Part shown: piece after piece, positions 41,279 through 48,289 of the stretch
Numbering within the stretch: the stretch's first letter is position 1
Layout: each line of letters begins with the position of its first letter
Assembly (NCBI GenBank): GCA_028281705.1
Contig: JANQJH010000016.1
Coordinates: 1 to 48,289, forward strand
Direction: 5' to 3'
Source of the DNA: Verrucomicrobiales bacterium
Lineage (GTDB): Bacteria > Verrucomicrobiota > Verrucomicrobiia > Verrucomicrobiales > DEV007
DNA: 48,289 bases
Position numbers and translations under genes: made by a program
The notes under the pieces: model-generated
Databases searched by the model: none
Seen by the model: the letters and a program-made list of their open reading frames with translations, nothing else
What the model was told of the DNA's origin: nothing

Positions 41279-41791
41279 ATGAGACGCTTGAGATACGCCG
41301 TTGCCGTGAGCTTGGATGGATTCATCTCCGGCCCCAACGGCGAAGCCGACTGGATCACCATGGACGAGTCCGCGGATTTCGGAGGCTTCTTCGAGGAATT
41401 TGACACCCTTCTCCTCGGGAGACGGACTTACGAAATCACTCTGCAAGGGCCGGGGCCGTCCATGCCCGGGATGCAATCCATCGTCTGTACGCGCACGCTG
41501 AGCCAAGACGATCACCCCGATGTCACCCTTTCTCCTGACGGCGCGGAGACCGTGAAAGCCCTGAAAACGAAGCCCGGAAAGGATATCTGGCTCTTCGGCG
41601 GAGGCCAACTCTTTCGCAGTCTGCTCGATGCCCAAGCCGTCGATACGATTGAACTCGGAGTGATGCCCGTTCTCCTGGGCCAGGGAATTCCCCTGCTTCC
41701 GCCCGGCGCGCGATCCAAGTTGCGCCTGACACATTGCGAGAGCAAGAATTCCAGCGGCATTGTCGGGCTTCACTACGACATTGCCTACTAG
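41279..41791 (+). CDS. dihydrofolate reductase/RibD C-terminal-like protein
   Basis: 170 aa. RRLRYAVAVSLDGFISGPNGEADWI at the N-terminus, FDTLLLGRRTYEI, SIVCTRTLSQ and DIWLFGGGQLFRSLLDAQAVDTIELGVMPVLLGQGIPLLP are characteristic of the DHFR-like (YyaP/RibD C-terminal) reductases. These bind NADPH; the substrate of most members is unknown. The start at 41279 fits the family N-terminus. ATG 41267 is possible, and neither has a visible ribosome-binding site. Confidence 0.85.
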   Translation: MRRLRYAVAVSLDGFISGPNGEADWITMDESADFGGFFEEFDTLLLGRRTYEITLQGPGPSMPGMQSIVCTRTLSQDDHPDVTLSPDGAETVKALKTKPGKDIWLFGGGQLFRSLLDAQAVDTIELGVMPVLLGQGIPLLPPGARSKLRLTHCESKNSSGIVGLHYDIAY

Positions 41792-41814
41792 CTTGCTTGC
41801 TAAAGCCTATTCGA

Positions 41815-44800
41815 TTATGGCTGCGCCAGAGTCACGCGAGCGCGCCCCTCAGACTCGTTGATGGGATGCTGGGAAGACGTGCCGTCAGGCCAGCGCACCT
41901 GCAGTGTCGCGATGGGGTCCACGGTGAGGTGTCCAAAGAACAGCTGGCTGCTCGACTGGGAGAGATAACCCCCGCCGGCATGGACTTCCGCCGTTTGCTC
42001 GCTGCCACTCTGCGTTCTCGCGGTGACCCGCGCGCCGATGGCCTTGCCATTGCCTCCTTGGCCTCGAAGAGTCACGCTGAGAGACCGGTGCTCGGAGTTT
42101 CGCGCGCCTAACTGATTTTGGAACAACGCCGGTGTGGCGTTGTTCACCGAGACGACAAAGTCAGCCCAACCATCCAGGTTGAGATCAGCCGTGGCCAGGC
42201 CTTTGGCGTCTCCCGCAACCACGAGACCGCTTTGCTGGGGCCAGACCGGCTGGAACTGACCCTTCCCATTGCCCAGGAGGAGGATGCTGAGACCCCCGGC
42301 CATTTTTCCCGTCTCGCGCTGCGGCGTGAAGAAATTCTGCACCACGTAGAGATCGGTGTGACCATCGCCGTTGACCTCCGTGGCCACGACACCAAACCCG
42401 GGAGCAATCTGGGCCAGAGTCGGAAGCGATCGCCGCTCGAACCGGCCCGTCCCGTCATTGATCAGGATCGAAGTATCCAGCGTGTTCACTTCAAAGAGGG
42501 CCGCCGTGTCCAGAGCACTATCGGTGTAGATCTCTGGCAGAGATGCCAAGGCGAACTCGTGATAAGTGGGAAACTTCTGCCGGAGAAACGGCATGGCATT
42601 CTGCGAACAGCTCTTGCCCCGCACCGGCAGCACCTGGCCCTCTTTCACTTTGGCCTCGATGATCTGCGGTTCGCTGCTCTCGTCCCCGAAGGTGCCGTAG
42701 TAAATCCTGCTGGGATATTCTTTCGTCGGGTGGTACTTCGTGTTGTGGCCGAAGTTTGTCGCCACATAGTCGATATCGCCATCCTGGTCGAAGTCGCCTC
42801 CGGCAATCCCGTTCCACCAACCGAGAAAACCGTCGAGCCCGGCGCGCGCCGTTTCCTCCTCCAGACGTCCCTCGCGATTGAGATAGAGACGAACGGGCCC
42901 CCACTCGGTCGTGGCCAAGAGATCGAGCCAGCCATCATTATTGACGTCCGACCAGAGGACACTCGTGACCATGCCGCTTTCCTTCAGGGCCGGGGCCAGC
43001 TCTTCGGTCGCTTCAGCGAAGACCGGCTGGTTAGGCGACTGGGTGTCGTTGCGCAAGAGCACACTCCCAGGATTGGTGGGGTAGCGGCCCGGGACGACAC
43101 GCCCGCCGATCACGAGATCGAGATCGCCGTCTCGATCAAAATCAGCTGCCGCCACGGGGCCGCCACTGAACTTCAGATGTGATGGAATGGCGTCGCCTCG
43201 CTTGGCAAAAAGCCCCGGCTTCTCCTGAACGTAAAGGCGATCCCTGAGAAACCGATCGTGCTCGCCATGCTCGACGCTGCCACTGACGACAAACCAATCG
43301 AGATCGCCATCGCCATCCACGTCGATGAGGAGCGGCGCCATGTCCTCACATAACTTGTCATACTCCGCGACCTTCAGCCGCCCCCAGAGAAAGCGTCCGT
43401 CTTCCTTGAAATGAGCCGAAGGCCTTTCCCCGCGAGCGGCGGCGACGATGAAATCGTCGTCGCCATCGCCATCGAGATCTTCCACGGCAAGGCCTGGGCC
43501 TAACTGCGAGAGTTTGTTGGGCAAGAGGGGCTGTTGGGCGAAATCGTCGAAAAGCGTTTCCGAGTGCTGGGCCACATTGGCGTCACTCAGGGCGGCAAAC
43601 ATGGGATCGAGGGAAGTTTCCTGCTTCATCACCGGCCGATTCGGCTCCGCGATCAGGAGGTGGGCGTTGGCCTCCACTCCCGTGAGCACCTGGTGGGCGC
43701 CACCCGGCCAGGTGACGGTCATTTCATCAATGACCGCGATGTCGCCCAGACCGAAGTGAAGCACGGGCTCGTTGGATGAAAGAAACCCTGTGGCCGGATT
43801 GAGGACACGCGTCAACGTGAGGGAGCCGGCACGCACCGTCACCCGGGCGCCAATGCCGTGCACGTTTTCCCCCAGGCCGCGCAGGCTCACCAAAAGACGC
43901 GCCCCGGCGTTGCCCCGGTTTCGATAAACACTCACGTTTTCATCGAGATTAGCCACCACGAGATCGAGGTGCCCGTCCTTGTCAAAATCAGCCCAGGCCG
44001 CGGCGTAGCTCATGCCGTCGTGATTCAGTCCCCAGGCCTCCGCCGCCTTGTCAAAGTCGAACCCGTTCCGGTTGCGGAAGGCCATGTTGGGCTCCGTCCG
44101 GCGCGGCTTGTCCTTGAGATAGGACCACTCCTCGCGCCCCACGTAGCCGCTTTGGTCCATGCCCAGATCCGCGTTGGTCAACTCGGCCGTCATCCCGTTG
44201 GTAATGAAGGCATCCGTCAGGGTATCGTTGTCGAAGTCGGCCAATTTCACCGCCCAAGACCAATCCGAACTCGAGAGCCCACTGAGATGGGCCGCCTCCA
44301 TGAACCGCCCGACCCCGCTGTTGATGAAATAGGCGTTGCGCATGAGCTGACGGGGCTCCGCCGTGTCCATGAAGCGCACGTGCTTGCTCATGTCGCCCAT
44401 GTTGAGCTTCTCCTTGTAATGCGTCGTGGACGACATGTCCAAAGCGATCAGATCGAGGAAGCCGTCGTTGTTCATGTCCGCCGCATCGCTTCCCATGGAG
44501 AACCACGGGGTATGGGGCACCACCTCCCGGATGACATCGCGAAAAGTCCCGTCGCCCTGATTCTCATAGAGCCGGTCGGGATCCTTGAAATCGTTGGCCA
44601 CGTAGAGATCGGGATCCCCATCACCGTCATAGTCAAACCAGGTGGCCGAGAGCCCGTAGTGATCTCCCGAAAGGCCCGCCTTGGCCGACACATCGGTAAA
44701 GCTGCCCGATCCGTCATTGAGGAAGAGCCTATCAGGACGTCCCTTGGTCGTGACCACGTAATTGTTCGGTCCGTTCTGCACCAGCCGGTAGTAGGGCTCG

Positions 44801-45549
44801 TACTCGGGCAGCAATTGCGGCTTGCCCCCGACCATTTGCGTCGGTTCTCCCGTGGGCAGGCCACCCGCCCGGTAGAGACGGTTGGTCAGGAGATAGAAAT
44901 CGAGGTCGCCGTCCCCGTCGAAATCCTGAAAATGGGCCATGAGACTGGCGTCCTTGACGGCCACCCCGGCATCCTGGGCCACATCGATGAATCTTCCGGC
45001 GCCGTCGTTGATGAAGAGTTTGTTGGGCTCGTCGTAGGCGCAGACATAGAGGTCGAGATGGCCATCGCCGTTGGCATCGGCAAAGGCGGCTCCGGAACTC
45101 CAGCTATCTTCCATGCCGACTCCGGCAGTGCTCGTGACGTCCTCGAAACGAAAAGGGGCCGTTTGCCGGTAGAGCACATTGCTCCCCGGCCCGCGTGTGA
45201 GATAGAGATCCACGAGACCATCGTGATCCACGTCGCCCACTGCGATGCCGCTGGAGGCAAACCCACTGATGTAGAGCCGGCTCAGGGGGTGGTCATTGGC
45301 GATGGGATTGACAAAGTCGATGCCCGTCTTCGCCGCATCCAGGGCGGCGAAAAGGGTCTCCTCGGACGACCCTTCGGCGGAGTCGAAACGCTTCAAGTAG
45401 GTCACACTACCAGGTGCCACCTCCGGCAACGCCCGAGCGCCGGGCTGGGATTCAACCGCCTCGCGGGCGCCATCGCCGCCACCACAGGAAGCCGCCGCCA
45501 GCAGGAGTGCACAGGTGCCAAAGAAGCGAGTCAGGGGAAGTCGCAGCAT
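41815..45549 (-). CDS. large FG-GAP/VCBS lipoprotein with two ASPIC/UnbV modules
   Basis: 1244 aa. A lipoprotein signal (MLRLPLTRFFGTCALLLAAASC, lipobox A-A-S-C) anchors it. Two halves follow. Each has several FG-GAP/VCBS repeats with D-x-D-x-D-G-[DW] calcium loops (VGDVDHDGLVDLYL, FADANGDGHLDLYV, DFDGDGDLDFYL, DYDGDGDPDLYV, and, in half two, DLDGDGDDDFIV, DVDGDGDLDWFV, DFDRDGDLDLVI, DFDQDGDIDYVA, EVNGDGHTDLYV). Each half ends in an ASPIC/UnbV domain (ARLLVSLRGLGENVHGIGARVTV, and LSVTLRGQGGNGKAIGARVTART). These proteins bind ligands or cells through beta-propellers and are common in PVC and Bacteroidetes. It is the largest gene in the window. Confidence 0.88.
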   Translation of the reverse strand: MLRLPLTRFFGTCALLLAAASCGGGDGAREAVESQPGARALPEVAPGSVTYLKRFDSAEGSSEETLFAALDAAKTGIDFVNPIANDHPLSRLYISGFASSGIAVGDVDHDGLVDLYLTRGPGSNVLYRQTAPFRFEDVTSTAGVGMEDSWSSGAAFADANGDGHLDLYVCAYDEPNKLFINDGAGRFIDVAQDAGVAVKDASLMAHFQDFDGDGDLDFYLLTNRLYRAGGLPTGEPTQMVGGKPQLLPEYEPYYRLVQNGPNNYVVTTKGRPDRLFLNDGSGSFTDVSAKAGLSGDHYGLSATWFDYDGDGDPDLYVANDFKDPDRLYENQGDGTFRDVIREVVPHTPWFSMGSDAADMNNDGFLDLIALDMSSTTHYKEKLNMGDMSKHVRFMDTAEPRQLMRNAYFINSGVGRFMEAAHLSGLSSSDWSWAVKLADFDNDTLTDAFITNGMTAELTNADLGMDQSGYVGREEWSYLKDKPRRTEPNMAFRNRNGFDFDKAAEAWGLNHDGMSYAAAWADFDKDGHLDLVVANLDENVSVYRNRGNAGARLLVSLRGLGENVHGIGARVTVRAGSLTLTRVLNPATGFLSSNEPVLHFGLGDIAVIDEMTVTWPGGAHQVLTGVEANAHLLIAEPNRPVMKQETSLDPMFAALSDANVAQHSETLFDDFAQQPLLPNKLSQLGPGLAVEDLDGDGDDDFIVAAARGERPSAHFKEDGRFLWGRLKVAEYDKLCEDMAPLLIDVDGDGDLDWFVVSGSVEHGEHDRFLRDRLYVQEKPGLFAKRGDAIPSHLKFSGGPVAAADFDRDGDLDLVIGGRVVPGRYPTNPGSVLLRNDTQSPNQPVFAEATEELAPALKESGMVTSVLWSDVNNDGWLDLLATTEWGPVRLYLNREGRLEEETARAGLDGFLGWWNGIAGGDFDQDGDIDYVATNFGHNTKYHPTKEYPSRIYYGTFGDESSEPQIIEAKVKEGQVLPVRGKSCSQNAMPFLRQKFPTYHEFALASLPEIYTDSALDTAALFEVNTLDTSILINDGTGRFERRSLPTLAQIAPGFGVVATEVNGDGHTDLYVVQNFFTPQRETGKMAGGLSILLLGNGKGQFQPVWPQQSGLVVAGDAKGLATADLNLDGWADFVVSVNNATPALFQNQLGARNSEHRSLSVTLRGQGGNGKAIGARVTARTQSGSEQTAEVHAGGGYLSQSSSQLFFGHLTVDPIATLQVRWPDGTSSQHPINESEGRARVTLAQP

Positions 45550-45667
45550 GATCCGCCCATTATGGACAGGGACTCCGTCTCGACAAGAACGCAAAACGTC
45601 CCTCCGCACGGCCCACGATCCTGCCGGCAGCCCGACCGTGAGACCCCGACCGGGCAGGAGGACGAAA

Positions 45668-47383
45668 TTAGCCCTGACCCATCTCGTGCGCCGTCTCCAT
45701 CACGTTGAGCGCGTGGTTGCCGATCTTTTCTAACTGATTGCTGAGATCGACGTTCAACATCTCCGCTTTGATGTCGCCCCCGTTCTGCATGCGGCCCATG
45801 GCGCCGCGGTTCAGCGTCTTGCGCAGTTCATCGATCTCGTTCTCCAGCTTGTTCGCCTGTTTCAGGTCAGACGCCGTGATGGGATGGAAGAGGCGCTCGG
45901 AATAAAAGTCGATGAATGCCGCCACCGCCTTGGCGTGTTCACGAAGCCCGGCGATGACCTCGGGATCCATGTCGTGCTGCTTGTTCACCTTGCGCTCCAT
46001 CAGCTTGACGACCCGGAACTCGCAGTCCGAGATTTCTTCGAACTCGGCCACGATGCGGAGCATGCCGGTGATCAAGGCCGCATGGGCATCGCTCAGTTCG
46101 TTGGTCGAACAGCGAACCAAATAGTCCGTGATGTCGTGCATCATGAGATCGGAATCGTCCTCGAGCTGACTTGAGCGGGCCACCCGGGCCTCGAGATCCA
46201 CGCTGGGGTTATCGAGGATGTTGAGCAGGCCTTGAATCATTTCCTTGTTCACACTGGCCATCTCCTGCACCGCTTTCTGGGCTTCGGGGAGGTTGAGTTC
46301 CCCCACGTCGACAAACTGTTGCGAGATGTACTGCAGACGCGTGCGCTCACCAGCCGATCCCGGATCATCCTTGACCCATCGGGTCACGATCTTGGCGATG
46401 AGGGGTACGAATCCAATGAGCAAGACGATGTTCGTCAGATTGAAGAGGCTGTGAAAAATGGCGAGGTTGAATCCGATATCCGACTGGTGCTTGGCCATGC
46501 GGAAGCTCTCGGGCAGATGTTCTCCCAGCCAAACCACCCCGGCGGTGAAGGGAATGAAGGCGATCAGCATCCAGATGACCCCGAGGACGTTGAACATGAA
46601 ATGGGCCCGCGCGGCCCGCTTCGCATTTACATTGGCCCCGAGGGAGGCCAGCCAGGCCGTCACCGTGGTGCCGATGTTCTCCCCCAAAACCACGGCGGCC
46701 GATTCTTGAAAACCGATCCAACCGTTGAGCGCGAGGGTGACCGTGATGGCCATGGCAGCCGAGGATGACTGCACGATCAGTGTCAAGATGACGCCAATCC
46801 CTAGAAAGATCAGAAGCGAGCCGTATCCATAGCCGCTCAAGCCCTTGATCGACTGCAGCCAACTCTCCGCCTGGGCCTTCACCAGCGGATCGGTGCTGGC
46901 CAGCATGCTCTTCACATCCGGCACGGCTTCCTTTAGAAGGCCCAGTCCGAAGAAGAGCAAACCGAAGCCGATAAGGACTTCCCCAAAGCTCTTCAGCCGG
47001 TTCTTCCCGATGAAAATCATGGGCATCCCGATCCCGATGATGGGAATGGCGATCTTCGAGAGGCTGAATTTACCCACGGCCGCAATGATCCAGGCGGTCA
47101 GTGTCGTGCCCAAGTTCGCTCCCATGATCACGCCGATCGATTCCACCAGTGTGAGCAGCCCCGCGTTGACGAAACTGACGACGATGACGGTGGTGGCCGA
47201 CGACGACTGCAGGAGGCAGGTCGTCATGAATCCGGTCGAAACGCCGGCAATGCGATTGGTCGTCATCGTCGCCATGATCTGGCGCATCTTCTCGCCCGCG
47301 GTTTTCTGGATGCCCTCGCTGAGGACCTTCATGCCAAAAAGAAAAACGCCGAGACAGCCGAGGATTTGCAGTATGGTAATCAC
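45668..47383 (-). CDS. Na/Pi cotransporter (NptA/YjbB family) with PhoU-like C-terminus
   Basis: 571 aa. The membrane part (about 1-330) has the duplicated NptA repeats with the Q-S-S-S motif twice (LLQSSSATTVIVVSFVNAG and VQSSSAAMAITVTLALNG), plus NLGTTLTAWI and NIGTTVTAWLA. The C-terminal 220 residues are helical and PhoU-like. It transports phosphate with sodium and may sense phosphate through the tail. An inverted repeat at 47425-47464 lies in its promoter region. Confidence 0.92.
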   Translation of the reverse strand: MITILQILGCLGVFLFGMKVLSEGIQKTAGEKMRQIMATMTTNRIAGVSTGFMTTCLLQSSSATTVIVVSFVNAGLLTLVESIGVIMGANLGTTLTAWIIAAVGKFSLSKIAIPIIGIGMPMIFIGKNRLKSFGEVLIGFGLLFFGLGLLKEAVPDVKSMLASTDPLVKAQAESWLQSIKGLSGYGYGSLLIFLGIGVILTLIVQSSSAAMAITVTLALNGWIGFQESAAVVLGENIGTTVTAWLASLGANVNAKRAARAHFMFNVLGVIWMLIAFIPFTAGVVWLGEHLPESFRMAKHQSDIGFNLAIFHSLFNLTNIVLLIGFVPLIAKIVTRWVKDDPGSAGERTRLQYISQQFVDVGELNLPEAQKAVQEMASVNKEMIQGLLNILDNPSVDLEARVARSSQLEDDSDLMMHDITDYLVRCSTNELSDAHAALITGMLRIVAEFEEISDCEFRVVKLMERKVNKQHDMDPEVIAGLREHAKAVAAFIDFYSERLFHPITASDLKQANKLENEIDELRKTLNRGAMGRMQNGGDIKAEMLNVDLSNQLEKIGNHALNVMETAHEMGQG

Positions 47384-47424
47384 AGAATGGAAGCGCTTGA
47401 GTTCAAGGGGCGAAGGCTAGGTAA

Positions 47425-47464
47425 CGAATCCGTCACATGAGAACTGCCTTATGTGACGATTTCG
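47425..47464. promoter_or_regulatory. inverted repeat upstream of the Na/Pi cotransporter
   Basis: CGAATCCGTCACAT (47425-47438) and ATGTGACGATTTCG (47451-47464) pair at 12 of 14 positions around a 12-base loop, about 42 bases upstream of the transporter start. The inner part contains GTCACAT, the half-site of PhoB boxes (CTGTCACAT). It could be a Pho-type operator, or the terminator of the upstream DUF6797-like gene. Confidence 0.5.
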
Positions 47465-47575
47465 TGACTATTCGTCAATTCCTGACTCGCAGAGAGTTGT
47501 GGGCGTGCCGATGCCCGCAAACGCTCTCAAAGGCCCCCAAATCGGCCTCAATCAGTGGGGCGCAGGCTCCAAAAA

Positions 47576-48289
47576 TCAGGGCAGCGCATTGATCGTCGCG
47601 TGAATCGTCTGCTCGATCGCTACGCCATCGGCGGCCCGCAGTTTGGCCGTGATCGAGATGGCGGGATGCACCCGCACTGTGCCGTCGGAACCCGTCCGAT
47701 GGACCAGCGTCTCCGCCTGGATACCCGGGATCTCCAACTCAACCGTCCGCGGGTCAATCAGGGTGGCCCGATTCAAGATCGCCGGCTTGTCCGCCGCACC
47801 CGCCGTCGGCTTGTCCGGCTCGCGCAGGAGACGAAACTGCTCTCCCGAGACGGATTCCGCGTCGAGCTCGCTGGCAAAGGTGAGTCGAATCCCCGATGCC
47901 GTCGCCGCCGCTTTTTCGATCCAGTGGGAGGATTCACCGGTGTACCGCAGGCGGTAGATCACGCCATCCAATCGAGCGATGCTATCCCAGCCCCGTTTGC
48001 AGGCGAGATACACCTGGCCATCGACCGGATTGACCCGCGCTCGCATGGGACCCGCTTCCAAGTCGAAGGGGAATCTCACGGCAAAGCCATTGGGAAACGG
48101 TTCGAGGTCCTGCGTGAGGCAGTAGAACACGGCAGAACGGCTGTAGGACGTGTGCACGATGGCCTCGCTCAGAGGGCCCCAGCGCAGAGGATCGGACCAG
48201 CACTGGCCCCCGCTGGAACTATCTACCCGTGCGGGAAGGACGACTAACATGGGAACACTCCTCCCGGATTCGAATCCATAACGGCCGCC
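47576..48289 (-). CDS. C-terminal part of a DUF6797-type heme/copper-associated protein (5' end outside window)
   Basis: 237 aa visible. The frame is open to the right edge without a stop, so the real start lies outside. The sequence VDSSSGGQCWSDPLRWGPLSEAIVHTSYSRSAVFYCL, then GPMRARVNPVDGQVYLACKRGWDSIARLDGVIYRLRYTG and SGIRLTFASELDAES, matches the C-terminal region of large exported Verrucomicrobiota/Planctomycetes proteins annotated with DUF6797 and cytochrome c or glucose/sorbosone-dehydrogenase-like parts. The role is unknown. An internal ATG at 48250 is not a natural start, because conserved sequence continues before it. Confidence 0.65.
   Translation of the reverse strand, partial: GGRYGFESGRSVPMLVVLPARVDSSSGGQCWSDPLRWGPLSEAIVHTSYSRSAVFYCLTQDLEPFPNGFAVRFPFDLEAGPMRARVNPVDGQVYLACKRGWDSIARLDGVIYRLRYTGESSHWIEKAAATASGIRLTFASELDAESVSGEQFRLLREPDKPTAGAADKPAILNRATLIDPRTVELEIPGIQAETLVHRTGSDGTVRVHPAISITAKLRAADGVAIEQTIHATINALP

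Noticed and set aside
42118..43182. 354-aa open frame on the plus strand
   Set aside because: It is antisense to the FG-GAP gene. Same reasoning.
43858..45708. 616-aa open frame on the plus strand
   Set aside because: It is antisense to the FG-GAP lipoprotein, whose frame has a lipobox and clear calcium-loop repeats. The antisense frame is open because the sense gene avoids certain codons in GC-rich DNA, and its product is rich in H, V, R with no known motif.
1..48289. tRNA, rRNA, CRISPR array or intact IS element
   Set aside because: No cloverleaf, rRNA-like segment, regular repeat-spacer pattern or transposase was found on either strand. Small tRNA genes could be missed by eye.

Overview
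This 48.3 kb window comes from a GC-rich Gram-negative chromosome and is most consistent with a Verrucomicrobiota (PVC superphylum) bacterium. Several independent signs agree. There is a fused LpxC-FabZ lipid A/fatty acid enzyme, a membrane-tethered ECF sigma factor with a large repeat domain, an SHD1-fused esterase and a DUF5069 protein. There is also a double FG-GAP/ASPIC-UnbV lipoprotein, the C-terminal part of a DUF6797-type protein, and several short palindromic repeats of the kind dispersed in these genomes. Coding density is high. I found no tRNA, rRNA, CRISPR array, intact insertion sequence or prophage.

Positions 1-2186 hold a truncated zinc-ribbon/Smr-like gene, a secreted beta-propeller-like protein, and, overlapping it by one base, a 5'-degraded nucleotidyltransferase-like gene. 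Positions 2626-20281 are one long minus-strand surface-polysaccharide locus of 17 genes. It begins with a WbpE-like aminotransferase and the GDP-fucose pair fcl-gmd. It continues with a WecG/TagA glycosyltransferase, a small membrane protein, a GT4 and a methyltransferase. Next is a CDP-sugar block (rfbF, rfbG, C-methyltransferase, RfbC-like epimerase, reductase), then a CmcI-like protein, a second C-methyltransferase, a Wzx flippase, a GT2 and a final GT4. Just upstream on the same strand lie a NusG/RfaH-like antiterminator and a GbsR/MarR-type regulator. The leader between the NusG-like gene and the first sugar gene carries a 12-base sequence that differs from the enterobacterial ops element at one position. 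The locus therefore looks like an RfaH-type, processively antiterminated polysaccharide operon. The CDP block predicts a CDP-linked 3-C-methyl-6-deoxyhexose.

Divergent from gbsR is a plus-strand envelope operon (lpxC-fabZ, lpxA, ubiE/menG; 21783-24602). It converges on the rpoA-rplQ pair (minus strand, 24749-26303) across two stem-loops. Then come an orphan PycTM-like membrane protein, a secreted LprI-like protein, and the divergent 850-aa ECF sigma factor followed by a paralogous repeat protein (to 31846).

From 31922 to 33465 on the minus strand lie trxA, DUF5069 and a TetR regulator. TetR-type operators precede both tetR and the DUF5069 gene. Positions 33529-35600 hold two divergent secreted proteins, one ending in a phage-tail-type S74 self-cleaving chaperone. 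The remainder is metabolic and envelope genes: SHD1-esterase, YtcJ-type amidohydrolase, TPR protein, MarC, glucosamine-6-phosphate deaminase-like, RibD/DHFR-like, a 1244-aa FG-GAP lipoprotein, a Na/Pi cotransporter with a PhoU-like tail, and a DUF6797-type C-terminus running off the right edge.

All functional calls come from reading motifs and overall resemblance. No database search was run.
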